From Macrothele yani (taxonomy: Eukaryota > Arthropoda > Arachnida > Araneae > Macrothelidae): a stretch of DNA of 64,000 nt. Position numbers and translations under genes: made by a program. Positions 42,328 through 54,620 of the stretch are shown piece by piece. Below the pieces are notes generated by a model. It was not told the DNA's origin and ran no database searches. It worked only from the letters and a program-made list of their open reading frames with translations. The stretch spans positions 51,469,336-51,533,335 of the forward strand of contig CM077006.1 in assembly GCA_039090855.1 (NCBI GenBank), written 5' to 3'. The first letter of the stretch is position 1, and every line of letters starts with the position of its first letter.

Positions 42328-43089
42328 CAGGGTGATTCATAAAGAAGTATACAGTTTCAAAGCACTATAAAAACAAGAACAATGTAAGGTATTTTATGTT
42401 ACCTGTAACAGAATTGTAGGGGAATGTTTCAAGTTTTTTTAGAGACAATCACATATGTTCTATGTGTGCACCCTTAGTCACACGACACACATCGAGCCAG
42501 TAATCCATTTCCACCCAAACGCGAGGTAAGATATCTGAATCAAGTGCAGTGATAGTGGCTGTGATACGCTGTTTCAGCTCTGCTAGATCGACAGGAAAGG
42601 GAGTGGCGAATACCTTGTCCTTTACGTACCCCCACAGGAAAAAGTCACAAGGTGTTAAATCAGGACTTGATTTTCCCGGGCTTTGTTGAATGGTGGTGCA
42701 AACACTATCGACGACTACTTTCAATACAAGTGGTCGTCCAGGACTTTTAAGTTTGCACAAACAGCCCGTAGTTTCAAAATTTTTATGCCAATCATAAATA
42801 GATTTTCTGGTTGGAGGTTCTTTTCCGAATCGTGATCGAAAATGCCGTTGCGCAACAGTTACAGATTCCGTTTTGCTCAATTCAAGAACACAAAACGCCT
42901 TCTCCACTGCAGACCCTGCCATTTTGACTGACTAGGCACGTGACACGCGCGCTATCGCCTACGTCACTTCCCTCAGTAGCGGGACACAAACGTTATGAGG
43001 ACATCTACGTAACGGTTCGCAGTTGTGGTCCGTGTCTTCAACTGTTACTGTTTTACAGCATCTGGTATACTTCTTTATGAATCACCTTG
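42328..43089 (-). mobile_element. Short HTH/DDE transposon with internal deletion
   Basis: The left end CAGGGTGATTCATAAAGAAG and the right end are inverted repeats of about 27 bp, flanked by TA at 42326-42327 and 43090-43091. The element is 762 bp and encodes one continuous fused ORF on the minus strand. The family is the mariner-related group of arthropod transposases whose C-terminus reads RVTxGAHIEH. Confidence 0.9.
42449..42922 (-). CDS. Fused N- and C-terminal transposase fragment, 157 aa
   Basis: Starts at ATG 42922 (MAGSAVEKAFCVLELSKTES). Residues 1-65 are an HTH region with RHFRSRFGKEPPTRKSIYDW and GCLCKLKSPGRP; residues 66-80 are the start of the linker (VCTTIQQSPGKS). The frame then jumps to the C-terminal block SPDLTPCDFFLWGYVKDKVF (third catalytic aspartate) and ends WLDVCRVTKGAHIEHM at 42449. 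Full-length relatives have about 200 more residues between, holding the first two catalytic aspartates. The join is in frame, with no stop. It could make a DNA-binding but inactive protein; expression is unknown. Confidence 0.8.
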   Translation of the reverse strand: MAGSAVEKAFCVLELSKTESVTVAQRHFRSRFGKEPPTRKSIYDWHKNFETTGCLCKLKSPGRPLVLKVVVDSVCTTIQQSPGKSSPDLTPCDFFLWGYVKDKVFATPFPVDLAELKQRITATITALDSDILPRVWVEMDYWLDVCRVTKGAHIEHM

Positions 43090-43091
43090 TA

Positions 43092-44600
43092 CATTTCTTA
43101 TCACATCAATTAACAAATTTTCAGATTTTTTTTAATAATTATTACAAAAAAGTTCATTGAGACCTTTCCACAAGAAAAGGGCAACTTGAAATTAATTTAT
43201 TTAATACCATAAACAAAGACGGAATTCATACAAATTCCATGTTAAATTGCATAATGAAATTTGTGTAGTGAAATTAAACTGTGTGTGCTCAAACTTGTGA
43301 AGTGCACTACTTGTGGCTATGTTTTGTGGGTGATTTCCAAACAACTTATTTTACATGTAAGAGTAGAAAGATGGCTCATTTTTGAAGTGAATTGAAAAAA
43401 ATAATAACACATGTGGTGTTGATGTACATGGCACATACAGGAATATTAAAATGTTTAACTGAAATGTGACTAATATAAAATAAAAGCAGAAATAAAAGGG
43501 ACAATTTTATCAATAAGTTTAATGAACGAAATGTATTAAAACATCAACAATATGCGTTTTTCGCAGTGCTAAATAACAAAACATTTTAAAAGCATAAAAA
43601 TTTCAGCTAGTTACATTTTCAGTTAAGTTTCTGATATATGATCTGCTAACTGACAACATTCAGTTTCGTTCTGGTGAATTCTGTATATCCTATAAATCTT
43701 GTACAGTCAATGGGAGGGGGGGAGAACATTTTAAAAGTATAAAACTTTAAGCCTGTCACATTATCAGTTTGACTTCTCACCGAAAAACAGGCTAAGTAAC
43801 AAAATTCAGTTTCAGCATAGCAGCATAAACTAAATCTTTCACAATTAAATTTACAGTAGCCACAAGGTAATTCTTTCTCCCCACTCCATTTGTTTGATTG
43901 AGTGAAAGTTATTTTTCAAATACACATTAAGTTTATTTTTCTGTTTGATTTGAACATTTTTTACTGTTGTATGCTATAACAAACCTATAGGCCAGTTGCC
44001 ATAGAAACTGAATGAAACTCTTGTCGGACTTAATCACTACATAATCATATTAATAACTTGGTAATGTGTTCCTCAAAAAGCTATGTTTTGAAAATTTTTC
44101 ATGAAATTTGGTTTAAACCTCAATTGCCAACCGTAATACAAGCAAAAGATTGCTTAACAATAATAAGCTTTCAATAATTTTAAAGGCATTTTTTCTACAT
44201 TTCAGAGTATCCAGCCAGCATTAGCGTAAAAGAAAAGAAGATTTTTCCGAAGTGGTTCATACTCAAATAATTTCTTTCTCGTTTGTAAGAATACCATACA
44301 AACTGAAATTTCCACATATGCACATTAAAACACAGTGAAACCTTTTTATTTGCGACATCATATTGCTATGAACATTGAGTGCATAGAATTGAAATATTAT
44401 TTCTTAATAAGTTGGTGGTAGCATTGAACTTGTGAAGGACCGCATGATTGACTGTGTTTCAAACATCAACGATCACGAAAATTTTTATTGTGGGTTTTTA
44501 CTACACCTTCTCAAAGTACTCTAGACAATTTTTTAAAGTTAATACCACTTCTTTATCAGATCTTCAATGATCTTTTCCTTTTTTTGTTTGTTTGTTTGTT
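43092..44600. other. AT-rich, no gene recognised
   Basis: Contains a short poly-G run near 43712 and a TTTG repeat near 44581-44603. No ORF of note on either strand. Confidence 0.6.
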
Positions 44601-44806
44601 TTGGGGTTTAATGGCCACCATGAGACAACTTGATATGCTATAAACAGTTGCCCGTCCCTAATTTAGGTCCACTGGTTGCAGGGAAGGGAGAGCCCGTGCT
44701 GTAAGACAAACACAGGATCCATGCTTCAACAGGATTCGAACCTGGACTCATCACAGACGAATGGTCAGGAACCAGTGCTTAAACCATTGTGACACTGGGA
44801 CGGCAG
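44601..44806 (-). repeat. SINE-B, diverged
   Basis: Recognisable across its full length (ACAGTTGCCCGTCCCTAATT, AGGATTCGAACCTGG, CAGTGCTTAAACCATTGTG) but with more changes than the copies left of 41 kb, which suggests an older insertion. Confidence 0.85.
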
Positions 44807-45009
44807 TTTAATTCTGTTGCAGTAAAAGTTAACAATGTATGATTATATCAGGTTTGGATATCAAAATATTTTAATGATAATTATCACAGACTGTTTAAAC
44901 AACTACCCGGCAGTAAAGATAATTGAAAATCTGATAAAGAAGTAGTATTCACCTGAAAAATTTGTTTGGAATACTTTAAAATCCATATGACATACTAGAC
45001 TGATTCAAA

Positions 45010-45810
45010 ATATTGCAATTCACCATTGAACTGCAAAAAGATAATAAACTCAATTTTTTGGACTTATCATTAGTCATAAAAGAAGGAAAAATTGAAACAA
45101 GGTTATACAAGAAACCTACCAACAATAATAAAATGTTAGACTAACAATCAAATCACCCAAATTACATAAAAACAAACTTGGCCACTTAATTTTTGGAAAA
45201 GATTAATGTTCCAAATTGTTCAGAATTGTTAAAACATGCTCAAAAGGAGGAACTGAAAAAGTTTTGGAAGATAATATAATTACCCTTCTCTACTAGTCAA
45301 CAAAATTCTTAATAAAAGAAGCAAAAGTCAGAAACTAAGTTGTTTCAGTTAACTAGAAAAGATACTTAACCATAAAGAACTGTTTAAAAAATTCAGAGAA
45401 TTAGTGATAAATTCCTAATCAGACTGGCTCCAGGATTACAAAATAAAATTAGTAACTACCTTCCAAAATTAAAGCAAAAAGAGGATAACATCCTGTTACA
45501 GGAAGGTGTGGTCTACAATACAAAATGTGAGTGTGGTCTCAGCTATGTGGGAGAAACAGGCAGACAGCTTAAGACCAGATTAGCAGAACACAAAGCTGCA
45601 ATTAGAAATTAAAAAAACAAAAACAGGTTTGGACAGACATGTTCAAACCTGTTTTGTTTTAATACAGGACATAAAGTGCTTAAATACAGTACATAAAGTG
45701 CTTTGAGACTCTGTAGAAGTTCTGACACATCAACAGCACTATTTCAAGAGAAAATTGTCAGGACTGGAAATTGAGAGAAGAAGAGGTACAACACTTACTA
45801 TAGCGTAGTC
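45010..45810 (+). pseudogene. Penelope-like element: RT end and GIY-YIG domain
   Basis: At 45020-45130 the plus strand reads TIELQKDNKLNFLDLSLVIK and LYKKPTNNN, the segment after the reverse transcriptase motifs in Penelope-like elements (consensus LxFLDxxI ... YRKPT). At 45505-45612 it reads GVVYNTKCECGLSYVGETGR then LKTRLAEHK, a clear GIY-YIG endonuclease start with CxC and YxGETGR. Stops and frameshifts separate the blocks. The GIY-YIG domain nicks DNA to prime reverse transcription; this copy is dead. Confidence 0.8.
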
Positions 45811-46149
45811 CGAGGAAGGGTAGGAGTGCTCTCTGAAAATTTGATTGCAGGTAATTTCCTTTTATTCCTGAGTAAAACCCACAATTTAGTGAAATTTATA
45901 GTGTAGAAAATCTAGGAATATCCATGACTTCAATTATTACCAAAAAATACATGCAGGAGTTACTCATTAACCATATCGCCAAAGAAGTGTTGATAAAAAG
46001 ATGGTAAATTAAAAATATGAACACACCAAATTTCCAGTGTCTCGCACTTGTCCTTGTTTCCTAATATGTTTTCTATTCCATTTTGATTGCTGGGTCAAAC
46101 AAATCAGACAGGGGAAATGGTTGTGCATTTATTGTGAAACCCCGTATAG

Positions 46150-47567
46150 GGGACAGGGTTCATACACTTTGGGGGGGGGGGGGGATTCAAGGACTTTCCA
46201 GGACATATACGAAAAATTCCAGGATGATTATTACACTTTACAGTATCATGGCCAAATTATTTTTTAAAAGTAATTTCGGTTTAAAGTAATAAAAACGCTG
46301 AAAGATGTAAATGGATGAGTGTGCTTTTTCACTCATTACATTTCTCTGTTTAATATTTTAAAAGGCGAATTACCCCAATAATACAAAACTGAATCATGGT
46401 GGTGCAATTACCACGAGGCCTATCTCAGAAAATCCTTTCCCTCAATCTGAAAATGTTTAATTCAATCAATCATTTCAGCTGCATCACTATTCTGCACTAT
46501 CTTCCATGTAATCAGTCTATTATTGATAACAATTGAAAATATAAAATAAAGCAAGGGCAGATCCAGAATTTAAGAATGGTATAGGCACACATCTAATCAG
46601 TTAAAATAAGAAATATAGAAGGAAACATTATATAAGTCTGCACCTATTAATGGAAGAATTGAGAATAACGGAAAAGAGGCAAAAAATATGCAAAATGTTC
46701 ATGGAGAAAGCTATGCTAACGGAAAATAATTTTTCAAATACGTCTCCCAAAAGCAGAGAAAGCGTTAAAAAAAAAAGTTTCCCGAGGTGAGCAGCATTGC
46801 ATGAAAGAATTTTTTCAGTAGAGTTTTCAGGAACTCAGAATTTGCTGCAAATAATATCAAAGCAGAAATAAACACTTACGCCCTTGGTGGCTAAACCACT
46901 TTTTACCAACTATTAGAAATTATATGCATAGTATTTCCCACCAGGAGTTGTATCCCATACAGGAATAATTTTTCAAATTGGAGTTTTAGAAGCAGAAATA
47001 TCGGGGAATACGCAATTTATTTTTACGTCCACTAGCCTAAACTCTATATGTAACTTGAAAAAGTGACTATACCTGAAATGGTCTTCAATAGAAATGGAAT
47101 CAAAAGGTAAAAGAATTTTTTCAATAGGGGATATTTCGAAGCAAATATATGGAATAAAAGTTTATTTTGAATTCAATATCTTATGCATTTACAACCTCTA
47201 GTGGTGCAGCTGTGCATCGTAAAAAAATAAAAAAATAAAAAATGCAAGGATGATGGCACAATTCAAGCTTCCCAATGCAAAAAGAATTTTTCAAATCAGA
47301 CTAATAGTTGCTGAGATATGGTGTCCAAAGATGGCTGCACAGATGGATAAACCAGTAATATAAGCATGATCTTTACAAAAGACGTGCTAAAAAGAGGTAA
47401 CACTGATTTCCTAAAAGAAATTTAAATATATTTTTAAGCATTAGTTTCAAAATTCAAGGCTTTTCAAGACAGCTTTGAAAAAACAAACAGGATCTAGGCC
47501 TTGAAAATGTAATAATGTTTTTCAAGTACTTTTCAGGTTTTCAAGCACATGTGCGCACCCTGAGGGG
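46150..47567. repeat. Possible terminal-repeat element around the 150 bp array
   Basis: Outer pieces 46150-46260 (ACAGGGTTCATACAC, a 13-base G run, ATTCAAGGACTTTCCAGGAC) and 47440-47567 (AATTCAAGGCTTTTCAAGAC ... GCGCACCCTGAG) look like related termini, with CAGGGT at one edge and ACCCTG at the other. If so, the repeat block at 46780-47400 is internal to this element. Not certain. Confidence 0.35.
46780..47400 (+). repeat. 150 bp-type repeat block, second locus
   Basis: Collinear with 10850-11400: it contains ACACTTACGCCC, CAAATTGGAGTTTTAGAAGC, AACTTGAAAAAGTGACTATA, TGCATTTACAACCTCTAGTGG and the final AATAGTTGCTGAGATATGG. Core spacing is about 143-170 bp. Identity is clearly lower than between the duplication copies. 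Confidence 0.75.
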
Positions 47568-50500
47568 ATGTTGTTATTGTTTGGTACTGAAATGGAGCTT
47601 GACACAAAGCATTTTTATACAGTGATCTCATATGATATTAAAAGTGGTATGAACGAATTTGCTAAATGAATTTTTCGCCTGCAATCTGCCCTTACTGTTC
47701 CACATTATTTCTTGATTTATAACATCAATATCCAATAAAAAAATTGATAAATTAAAAATATATAAAATGTATTAATTGGGCCTTCTGTCTAGGTTTGGGC
47801 CCTGAGCCAGGCCCCACCCATTAAGAAAGTACTGGATATATAACCGCAGAACCAATTACTCTTGTTTTTGGGGGTTGTTTTTTTTTGCAATTTATTGAGA
47901 TGTACACGATTATAAAACTCTAAAATGCAGGCGATGCAAAGTACTTTTTTTTTTCACACAAAGTTAGGAGTTTCAGCTTCATACCTTTAATCTGTCAGCA
48001 CTACACAAACTAGTAATAAAACATGCCTCTTCCATACAATTTTCTTTTCATTGCAGTTCTATGGTAACCAACCCAACCAGGCATTTTTATAAAAATTTAA
48101 GTTATACCAAATGCTTTACAAAAGGAAAATGGAAAGGAGAATGAAGAGGAGAAGAAAAAAATATGCAGAAACAATGCTTATCACAAAAGTTTTGGTTTCG
48201 AGCAGATATATTACCAAATAGAAGTCAAATCTGACATAGATACATCATCTTAAAGATATATTACCATTTTTACTGCCCCCCACTTCAATTTCATCTTAAG
48301 GCAGGTTTACAAAATCAATGATCATCATTTACAATAAAAATACAATTCACTGTATCTTGTCAATTTCATTTTGCAAGTCAGTGAAAGTAAACAGAATTAT
48401 GTATAACACTAATCTCACACATTTAACCTGATTCATTATATCAGTATATAAAAAGATAAACAGAATGGTGTGGTGATTATTCGCACAAGTTTTATTGGCA
48501 TATTTTGCTGATTTCTTAGTCATAAGTTTAAAAACATGAATTTTGGGTGGGATAGCTAGAAAAATTATCTCAAGTAAAAAACATGTTTTGACACTTTTCA
48601 AGAAATAAAGTGTTTCACATTATTTACATGCAAATCTGACATAGATACATCATCCTAAACACACAAACTATTATTAACTGAAACAAATACAAAACTCAGA
48701 CTAAAACTTGCCTTCTATCAGTTATCACTTTTAAATCTCAATAAGCTCAAGTTATAATAATTTTTTCAAACTAAACAACAACTGTTACATTGCAATCTGA
48801 CAGCTGTATGACTGTTAAGATTGAACAATACATGAGATGATTACAGCATCAGCCAAGCTACTTTTTGTTGATCTGGTGTGAGAGAGAAGATGCAACATTA
48901 TCAAGAAAATGATTTACAAAATTCAGCCTTCGTGAGAGCAATATAATTTTAGCAAACAATATTAGCTCATTTCAGAACACCACACAGACAAAATTGGAAG
49001 CTGTGTCATCATAAAGGAGTGGTCAAGGCAGCAGCTTTTTGTGCAAAAACAATCATGAATACTGTGTGGTGTGTAAAGGGTTGGCCAACAGTCCCTTATG
49101 GTCAACTGTAGCAGAAAAGACAAGTGGACAACAGCATGATAATTGATGGCAAAATAAGAACACCATACAAACAATACAAAAGTAAACATAGACTATTGCA
49201 GTCTTAAATCCATTTTTTAATAGGATGTGTTAATATATAATACAAATGTCAAGCTTTCACCACCACTAGGAGGCTTTCTCAAGACTCAAAATGCTAGAAC
49301 ATAATTACTTAACTCACATTCAGAAGTTTATTTGACAAAATTTTACCTTATGTTAATGACACATGCATTAAACAGAACGGGACCTCACAACAGCAATGAG
49401 GAGCACACCTGATAGGCATGTGTGGAAGGTGTGTTAAGTCATGTTGGCCAGGAGATTTCTCCAAGTTGAGGATAGATTGAGGGAAAGATTTTCATTGCAA
49501 GGGTGGTGAGTTATAAAAATATCTAAATGGCCTCTCTTACCACTGTGACTTTAAAGCCTGTGTATGGAATGAGCCTCTTTTATATCAGATCACATTTGAA
49601 TGGCTGAGTTTGTTAAAACTTCTCGGCAAAGGGTGGACATGGCTCATCACACCCTAACATCCCTCTTGTGTTCGTTGACTCTAGCTACAAGGGATCTCTT
49701 GGTTATTCCTATGCATGACTGCTTGGACCTGTTTGGGTATGACAAGGGTACTTCATACACACCTGTGTTAGTTCTATTGTCTTGATTGATTTTTCAAAAT
49801 ATCCCTAGATGTACTATTACTAATTGTCCTTAATACTGTTTCACACATTATTCAATGTAGTGCTTTCAATGCTGATCATGCTAAGTAATAAATAGAAGTA
49901 TGAAAAATAACATCAATGTCAACAACTTGAATAGTTGGTACAATAAATGAACAAACTTACTAGAGTATTGTACTTGGATAGGCATTAGTCCTCAGACAGA
50001 AACATATCAACCCTTGTCAAGTATAGGGTAACATAGTCTTTTCTAGCAGGAAATCCTTCTTTGTTTGAGTATTATTTCAAATATGACTATAAAGTTGCCT
50101 TTATATGATGGAATTTGGACCACTCAATGCAGTAATTACTTCAAAAGTATAACAATCTCATTAAAAACTGTGTAATATAACGGCCAATTTTAATGCCAAG
50201 GAAGGTGCAAATATCTTATGAATTGTAAAGACCTTCAGAAGTCAATAAAGTAAACAATGAATGCAACCAAAACGAGATTAAATAAAATCACATAAAAACC
50301 TTTAAAAATTGAAAAAAACATGGCTCACATCTCACACTTAGACCAAATTAATTTCAACAGCCTCTATCGCTGTCTTCTTCAGTGTTGAGTTTGCTGATAT
50401 TCGACCTGTTAAACTAAATGCAATGTTGACCTCCACGTATTTCCCAGAGACATGTTGATTGATGCGATTGATGTTGGTTACAACTTTGCCTAATGAAGGT

Positions 50501-50810
50501 AGGGGATCTTACTTCCACTTTAATGTTATACCTCTTAATTAGGTTTTTGAAAAATGTATAAGTGTCCAGGGATGTATGATAGAGAACCCACATATCTCAG
50601 ATCTACAGAGACATTTTTTCAGATATTGGCTTTCCGAACATATCTTAAGATGGAGTGTGATTCCTAACTGGAAAATCCTGCAGACATGCCTTTGGCCAAG
50701 ACATTCAAAATATCTTTGGTTCCAGCTTGCTTAGTGGAGCACACTGTAAAGTCTAATTGAAATCAAGCTCTAAAAACAGTAGTTTTGTATGTTTTCAGGT
50801 ATGCAACATT
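47568..50810. other. AT-rich intergenic or intronic stretch
   Basis: No gene recognised. The phrase AAATCTGACATAGATACATC occurs directly repeated near 48227 and 48629. At 49250 the text AAGCTTTCACCACCACTAGG resembles the ends of Penelope-like elements, as does similar text near 57980, but this is weak. The ORF at 49600-49785 has no recognised domain. Confidence 0.45.
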
Positions 50811-50814
50811 GGAT

Positions 50815-51760
50815 GGTATGAATAAACAAAGATATCGCTCTTTACACATTTTATCAACACACAGCAACTGAAAAAATGTCACTCGGTCACCACAGGGGAT
50901 TTGAACTCCAGATCTCTCAATATCTAGCCGAGTGTGTTAGCCTTATGTTATGGTGGCCAACAATCAATGGCGCTATGTGTGTTTTTCTGTCAGCTTCTGA
51001 CATCATAAATCCATAAGATGGGCTCAGCTACTGAGATGTCTCCATCTGGTGGGCATTAACGGCACTGGCTATATATTAATTACAGCAGTTAAATCCAAAG
51101 TGAAAATCCTCCAAATGTGTGGTGTCAGTGAATAAACAAAGACATCGCTCTTTCCACATTCTATCAACACATAGCAACCGAAAAATTGTTAACCAGTCAC
51201 CGCTGGGGATCTGAACCCCAGATCTCTCGATATCTAGCCAAGTGCGTTAGCATGACACTACGGTGGCCAACAATCAATGGCACTATGTGTGTTTATCTGT
51301 CAGCTTCTGACATCATACATTCATAAGATAGGCTCAGCTACTGAGACGTCTCCATCTGGTGGGCATTTGTGGCACTGGCTATATTATTAATTATATTAGT
51401 TATTATTTTTTGCAGCAGTTAAATCCAAAGGGCGAGATCAAAAGTGAAAATCCTCCAAATACATGGAGTCAGTGAATAAACAAAGGCATTGCTCTTTCCA
51501 CGTTTTATCAACACATAGCAACCGAAAAATTGTTAACACACATATAGCACCGTTCATGTTTAAAAACACGCATAGCGCTGTTGATTGTTGGCCACCATAG
51601 CATAAGGCTAACACACACGGCTAGATATTGAGAGATCTGGGATTCAGATCCCTAATGGTGATTGGATAACAATTTTTTGGTTGCTGTGTGGATAAAACGT
51701 GGAAAGAGTGATGTCTTTGTTTATTCACTGAAGCCACACATTTGGAGAATTTTCAGGATG
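50815..51760. repeat. Tandem and inverted cluster of a tRNA-like repeat
   Basis: Two direct units (about 50815-51126 and 51127-51470), a partial third (51471-51560) and an inverted piece (51570-51760). In the minus direction each full unit has a tRNA-like segment: an A box-like region (AAGGCTAACACACTCGGCTAG) and a B box-like GAGTTCAAATCCCC, with ACCATAACATAAGGC at the 5' side. Other constant phrases are GTGAATAAACAAAGACATCG and TCAGCTACTGAGAYGTCTCC. Confidence 0.75.
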
Positions 51761-52770
51761 CTACGAAGTTTGCTACATGTGCACTTGTAGTGAACTTTAG
51801 ACTCTAGACTACCATCTTGTTTCCTGGTAAGACATCTAAAGAACACGGGGATCTATTAACCTCTGCTTCATATGTAAATGAGATAGTTGGATGGATGTTA
51901 TTTATTTCCTGCCAAAAAAGTCCTGAGATTCTGGATATTATGCTGCTATATAAAGAAGACAACATCTGTGCACCTAAACCATGTTTTCTATTTTAAGGTA
52001 GTAGGCAAAATATTTCTCCTTCTATGGGTCATAGCATGGCCTTTGCTAGTATTTCAGATATTGGTGATCCTATAGAGATGCCATTTACTTGCTTGCATAT
52101 TGATTCTTTAAAACTAAATAAATTGTTGTTAATAGCTAAATCAAGTGCCCTCCTCCTTATTTATCTCTCTTAAAGCTTCTAATAAAAATTATTGGATTCA
52201 GCAAGCTACACCTTTAGACTGTTGCATGCCTCATTAACTGGGATGGAGAAAAACAAAGAGACAACATCAGATCCATTTTCAGTTTTTATTCTTAGGGTAA
52301 AATCCTGCATTGACATTAATGCATAGATTTAGGCTGCCAGGTAAGGTTTTAGGAAGATGGAAAGCTCTTTCTCTAAAAAAACCCAGGAGCTCTCTTTTTA
52401 TTTATTTATTTATTTATTTTTTTGAGACAATGGATCTCATTCCCAGGCCTGGTTTATGATATTTCTTGAGGCCAAACAATGCTGCCCCCTTGTAGATTTC
52501 TTGAGTTGTGATGATAGGTTCACCAGCTTTTACTGCACTTGCACTTTGGTTGTTAGAGCACTGGAGGGGCTAAAGTTCTGTTTTATGGAAGATGACCAGG
52601 TTATAAACACTCTGATCTTGGCATCATAGTTCATTTTATTCACCATGGTAATTTGGCCAGATTTGTCAGTGTTGGACAAGATAATTGTATTGTCATTCTT
52701 CAGGCTTCTGCACAGCAAAAAGGTGTCTTATAGTCTCTCACTGTAGTAGCAATGACTGATTCTGTGTCTG
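51760..52770 (-). pseudogene. Penelope-like reverse transcriptase remnant
   Basis: On the minus strand, blocks appear in the right order: LKNDNTIILSNTDKSGQITM (near 52700), GLKKYHKPGLGMRSIVS (near 52450), GSDVVSLFFSIPVNEA (near 52260) and KQVNGISIGSPISEILA (near 52060). Then comes a decayed stretch where the YxDD box should be (reads TDVVFFI, near 51950). These correspond to the reverse transcriptase motifs of Penelope-like elements. A TTTA microsatellite (52395-52425) interrupts it. Non-functional. Confidence 0.75.
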
Positions 52771-54620
52771 GGACAATCTGTTTGATGTTCAGTTCCAAAT
52801 GTAGGCAGGGGTTAAAAAATATCTGGAAAGTTACATGCACAAGAAATTTTATCTTTTAAGAAAAAATCAGAACCTTCATTTTTTTTAAGTTAAAAAATAT
52901 GACAGACTTTTTTCACATGTTTTGCATTTCCATTTTAAACGTCCATATTCAAAATGTTCAATGCACAAAAGCGTGCATCTCAAGTTTTAAGATGCTGCTG
53001 CTGAAATTGGTATGAAACATCATGATGATGAAATCGGTATTTGAGAAATTTAGTGATTCTGTCATATTCCTTTCATTCAAGTTTTTACCCTTTGTCGCTA
53101 AACATCGAAGGTTAGTTCCATCAGAGGCATGCATCCTGTCACTGATTGTAAACAACATTTGGAGCAAAACTATATATATATGTTTCCAACTTCTGAATCT
53201 AATATAATTAAAGAAGTGATATTCTTCTGACCTTGGCATTCTGTAATAATAATACAACTTCTGGTGAATAGGAGTGAAATGAAACATGACATGTGACGAT
53301 TGTCTTATTCCTGGTAGCAAGAAATTCTATTTCAAACGTTTTTTTATTTTCAAATTTAGTTGCTTGGACTGGGCAACTAGATTTTTATTTACCTACCCAG
53401 GCCAATAATTTACATGTCTCAGGCATCTTCAAGCCCTGTGTAAGCAATACATTCGGCCAAGCTTGAGAGTTCTGTTCTCCACAGGAGCTAAGGATCTGCT
53501 TGAAGTGATGATAAGTGGTACTCTGTATTCTACGGCACAGTTCCATTCACCCTCACATACGTTATGGATTTTATGTTTTCTTCACGCTTTACAAGAGTAC
53601 GGACTCTAACCAGCATAAGTGACACCATTGTTGCCATAAGATCTCATTCTGTTTAATTCACATATTATTGATGAAAATTGAAACTTTGTTGAATGAACTT
53701 TTGAATTCGAGTTTAGTCATTACACTCTAACATTTTCAGCCTTGAGATAGCCATCCAAGTTAGGTGAAAGCATGGCATTTGCATCATACATTATAATTTA
53801 CATACTTAAAAATGGATATAAGACTTCAATAGTCTATGCTTATCTTCATATGATGACTGACATTAAGCTTTTTGTAAGAGAGTGTGCAACTTTCCATCAA
53901 ATTTCATTAAAGTCAGCAAGGGATAAGAAGCTCATAATGGTGAACCCTTAAGTAACAGCAATGTGTTCTAACTGGTTATTTGAAACAAATTCCATGACAT
54001 CAATGCAAGGTTACTACCATAAAAGGCATGGAAAGGATCTACCATCCATCGTCAGCACCAGTGCATGACAGAATAAAATCTTAAAGCAGGTGGCAACCTG
54101 AATTGCCTAAGATGTGGCCAGTCTCATCAACTTGTGCACAAGACCCTGGAAGGCCACCAAAAATGCACTATAAATCTGATGTACTGAGACCATACTGCAG
54201 AAAACAGTTTGCATGTGATAAACTATTTGCAACACAGTTAAACTTTCTTGACATGATTAAACCTAATCATGCAGCATTTTCAGGAGATTTGTTACATCTC
54301 CTAGAATATGTAAACTTTTTAAGTGATGCTACTTTCTAAACATTTGGAAAGTTAACAAACATAATACTCTTATTTGGCAAAATCAAAACCAATACAAAGC
54401 TGTGGAGTGCATTATGAAGCAGATTGAAGCCCCAAGGTGAATATGTGGTGTAGGTTGATGCATGCACACTGGACCATTTTTTATTTTTGTACCTTGCAAT
54501 GAAAATGAATAATTTGCCACATATACTTCAGTTGTCAGTGGTATCTCAAGTTATAAAGTTGCAACTAAACTATAAAGAAGCAACAAGATATGATTCATCC
54601 ACAGTTTGGACTAAAATAAC
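52771..54620. other. AT-rich, no gene recognised
   Basis: Several short frames (for example 53022-53207, 54103-54339) without recognisable domains or supporting signals. Confidence 0.5.

Noticed and set aside
45010..52770. One large Penelope-like element linking the two reverse transcriptase remnants
   Set aside because: They are on opposite strands and 6 kb apart with other repeats between, so they are treated as separate copies.
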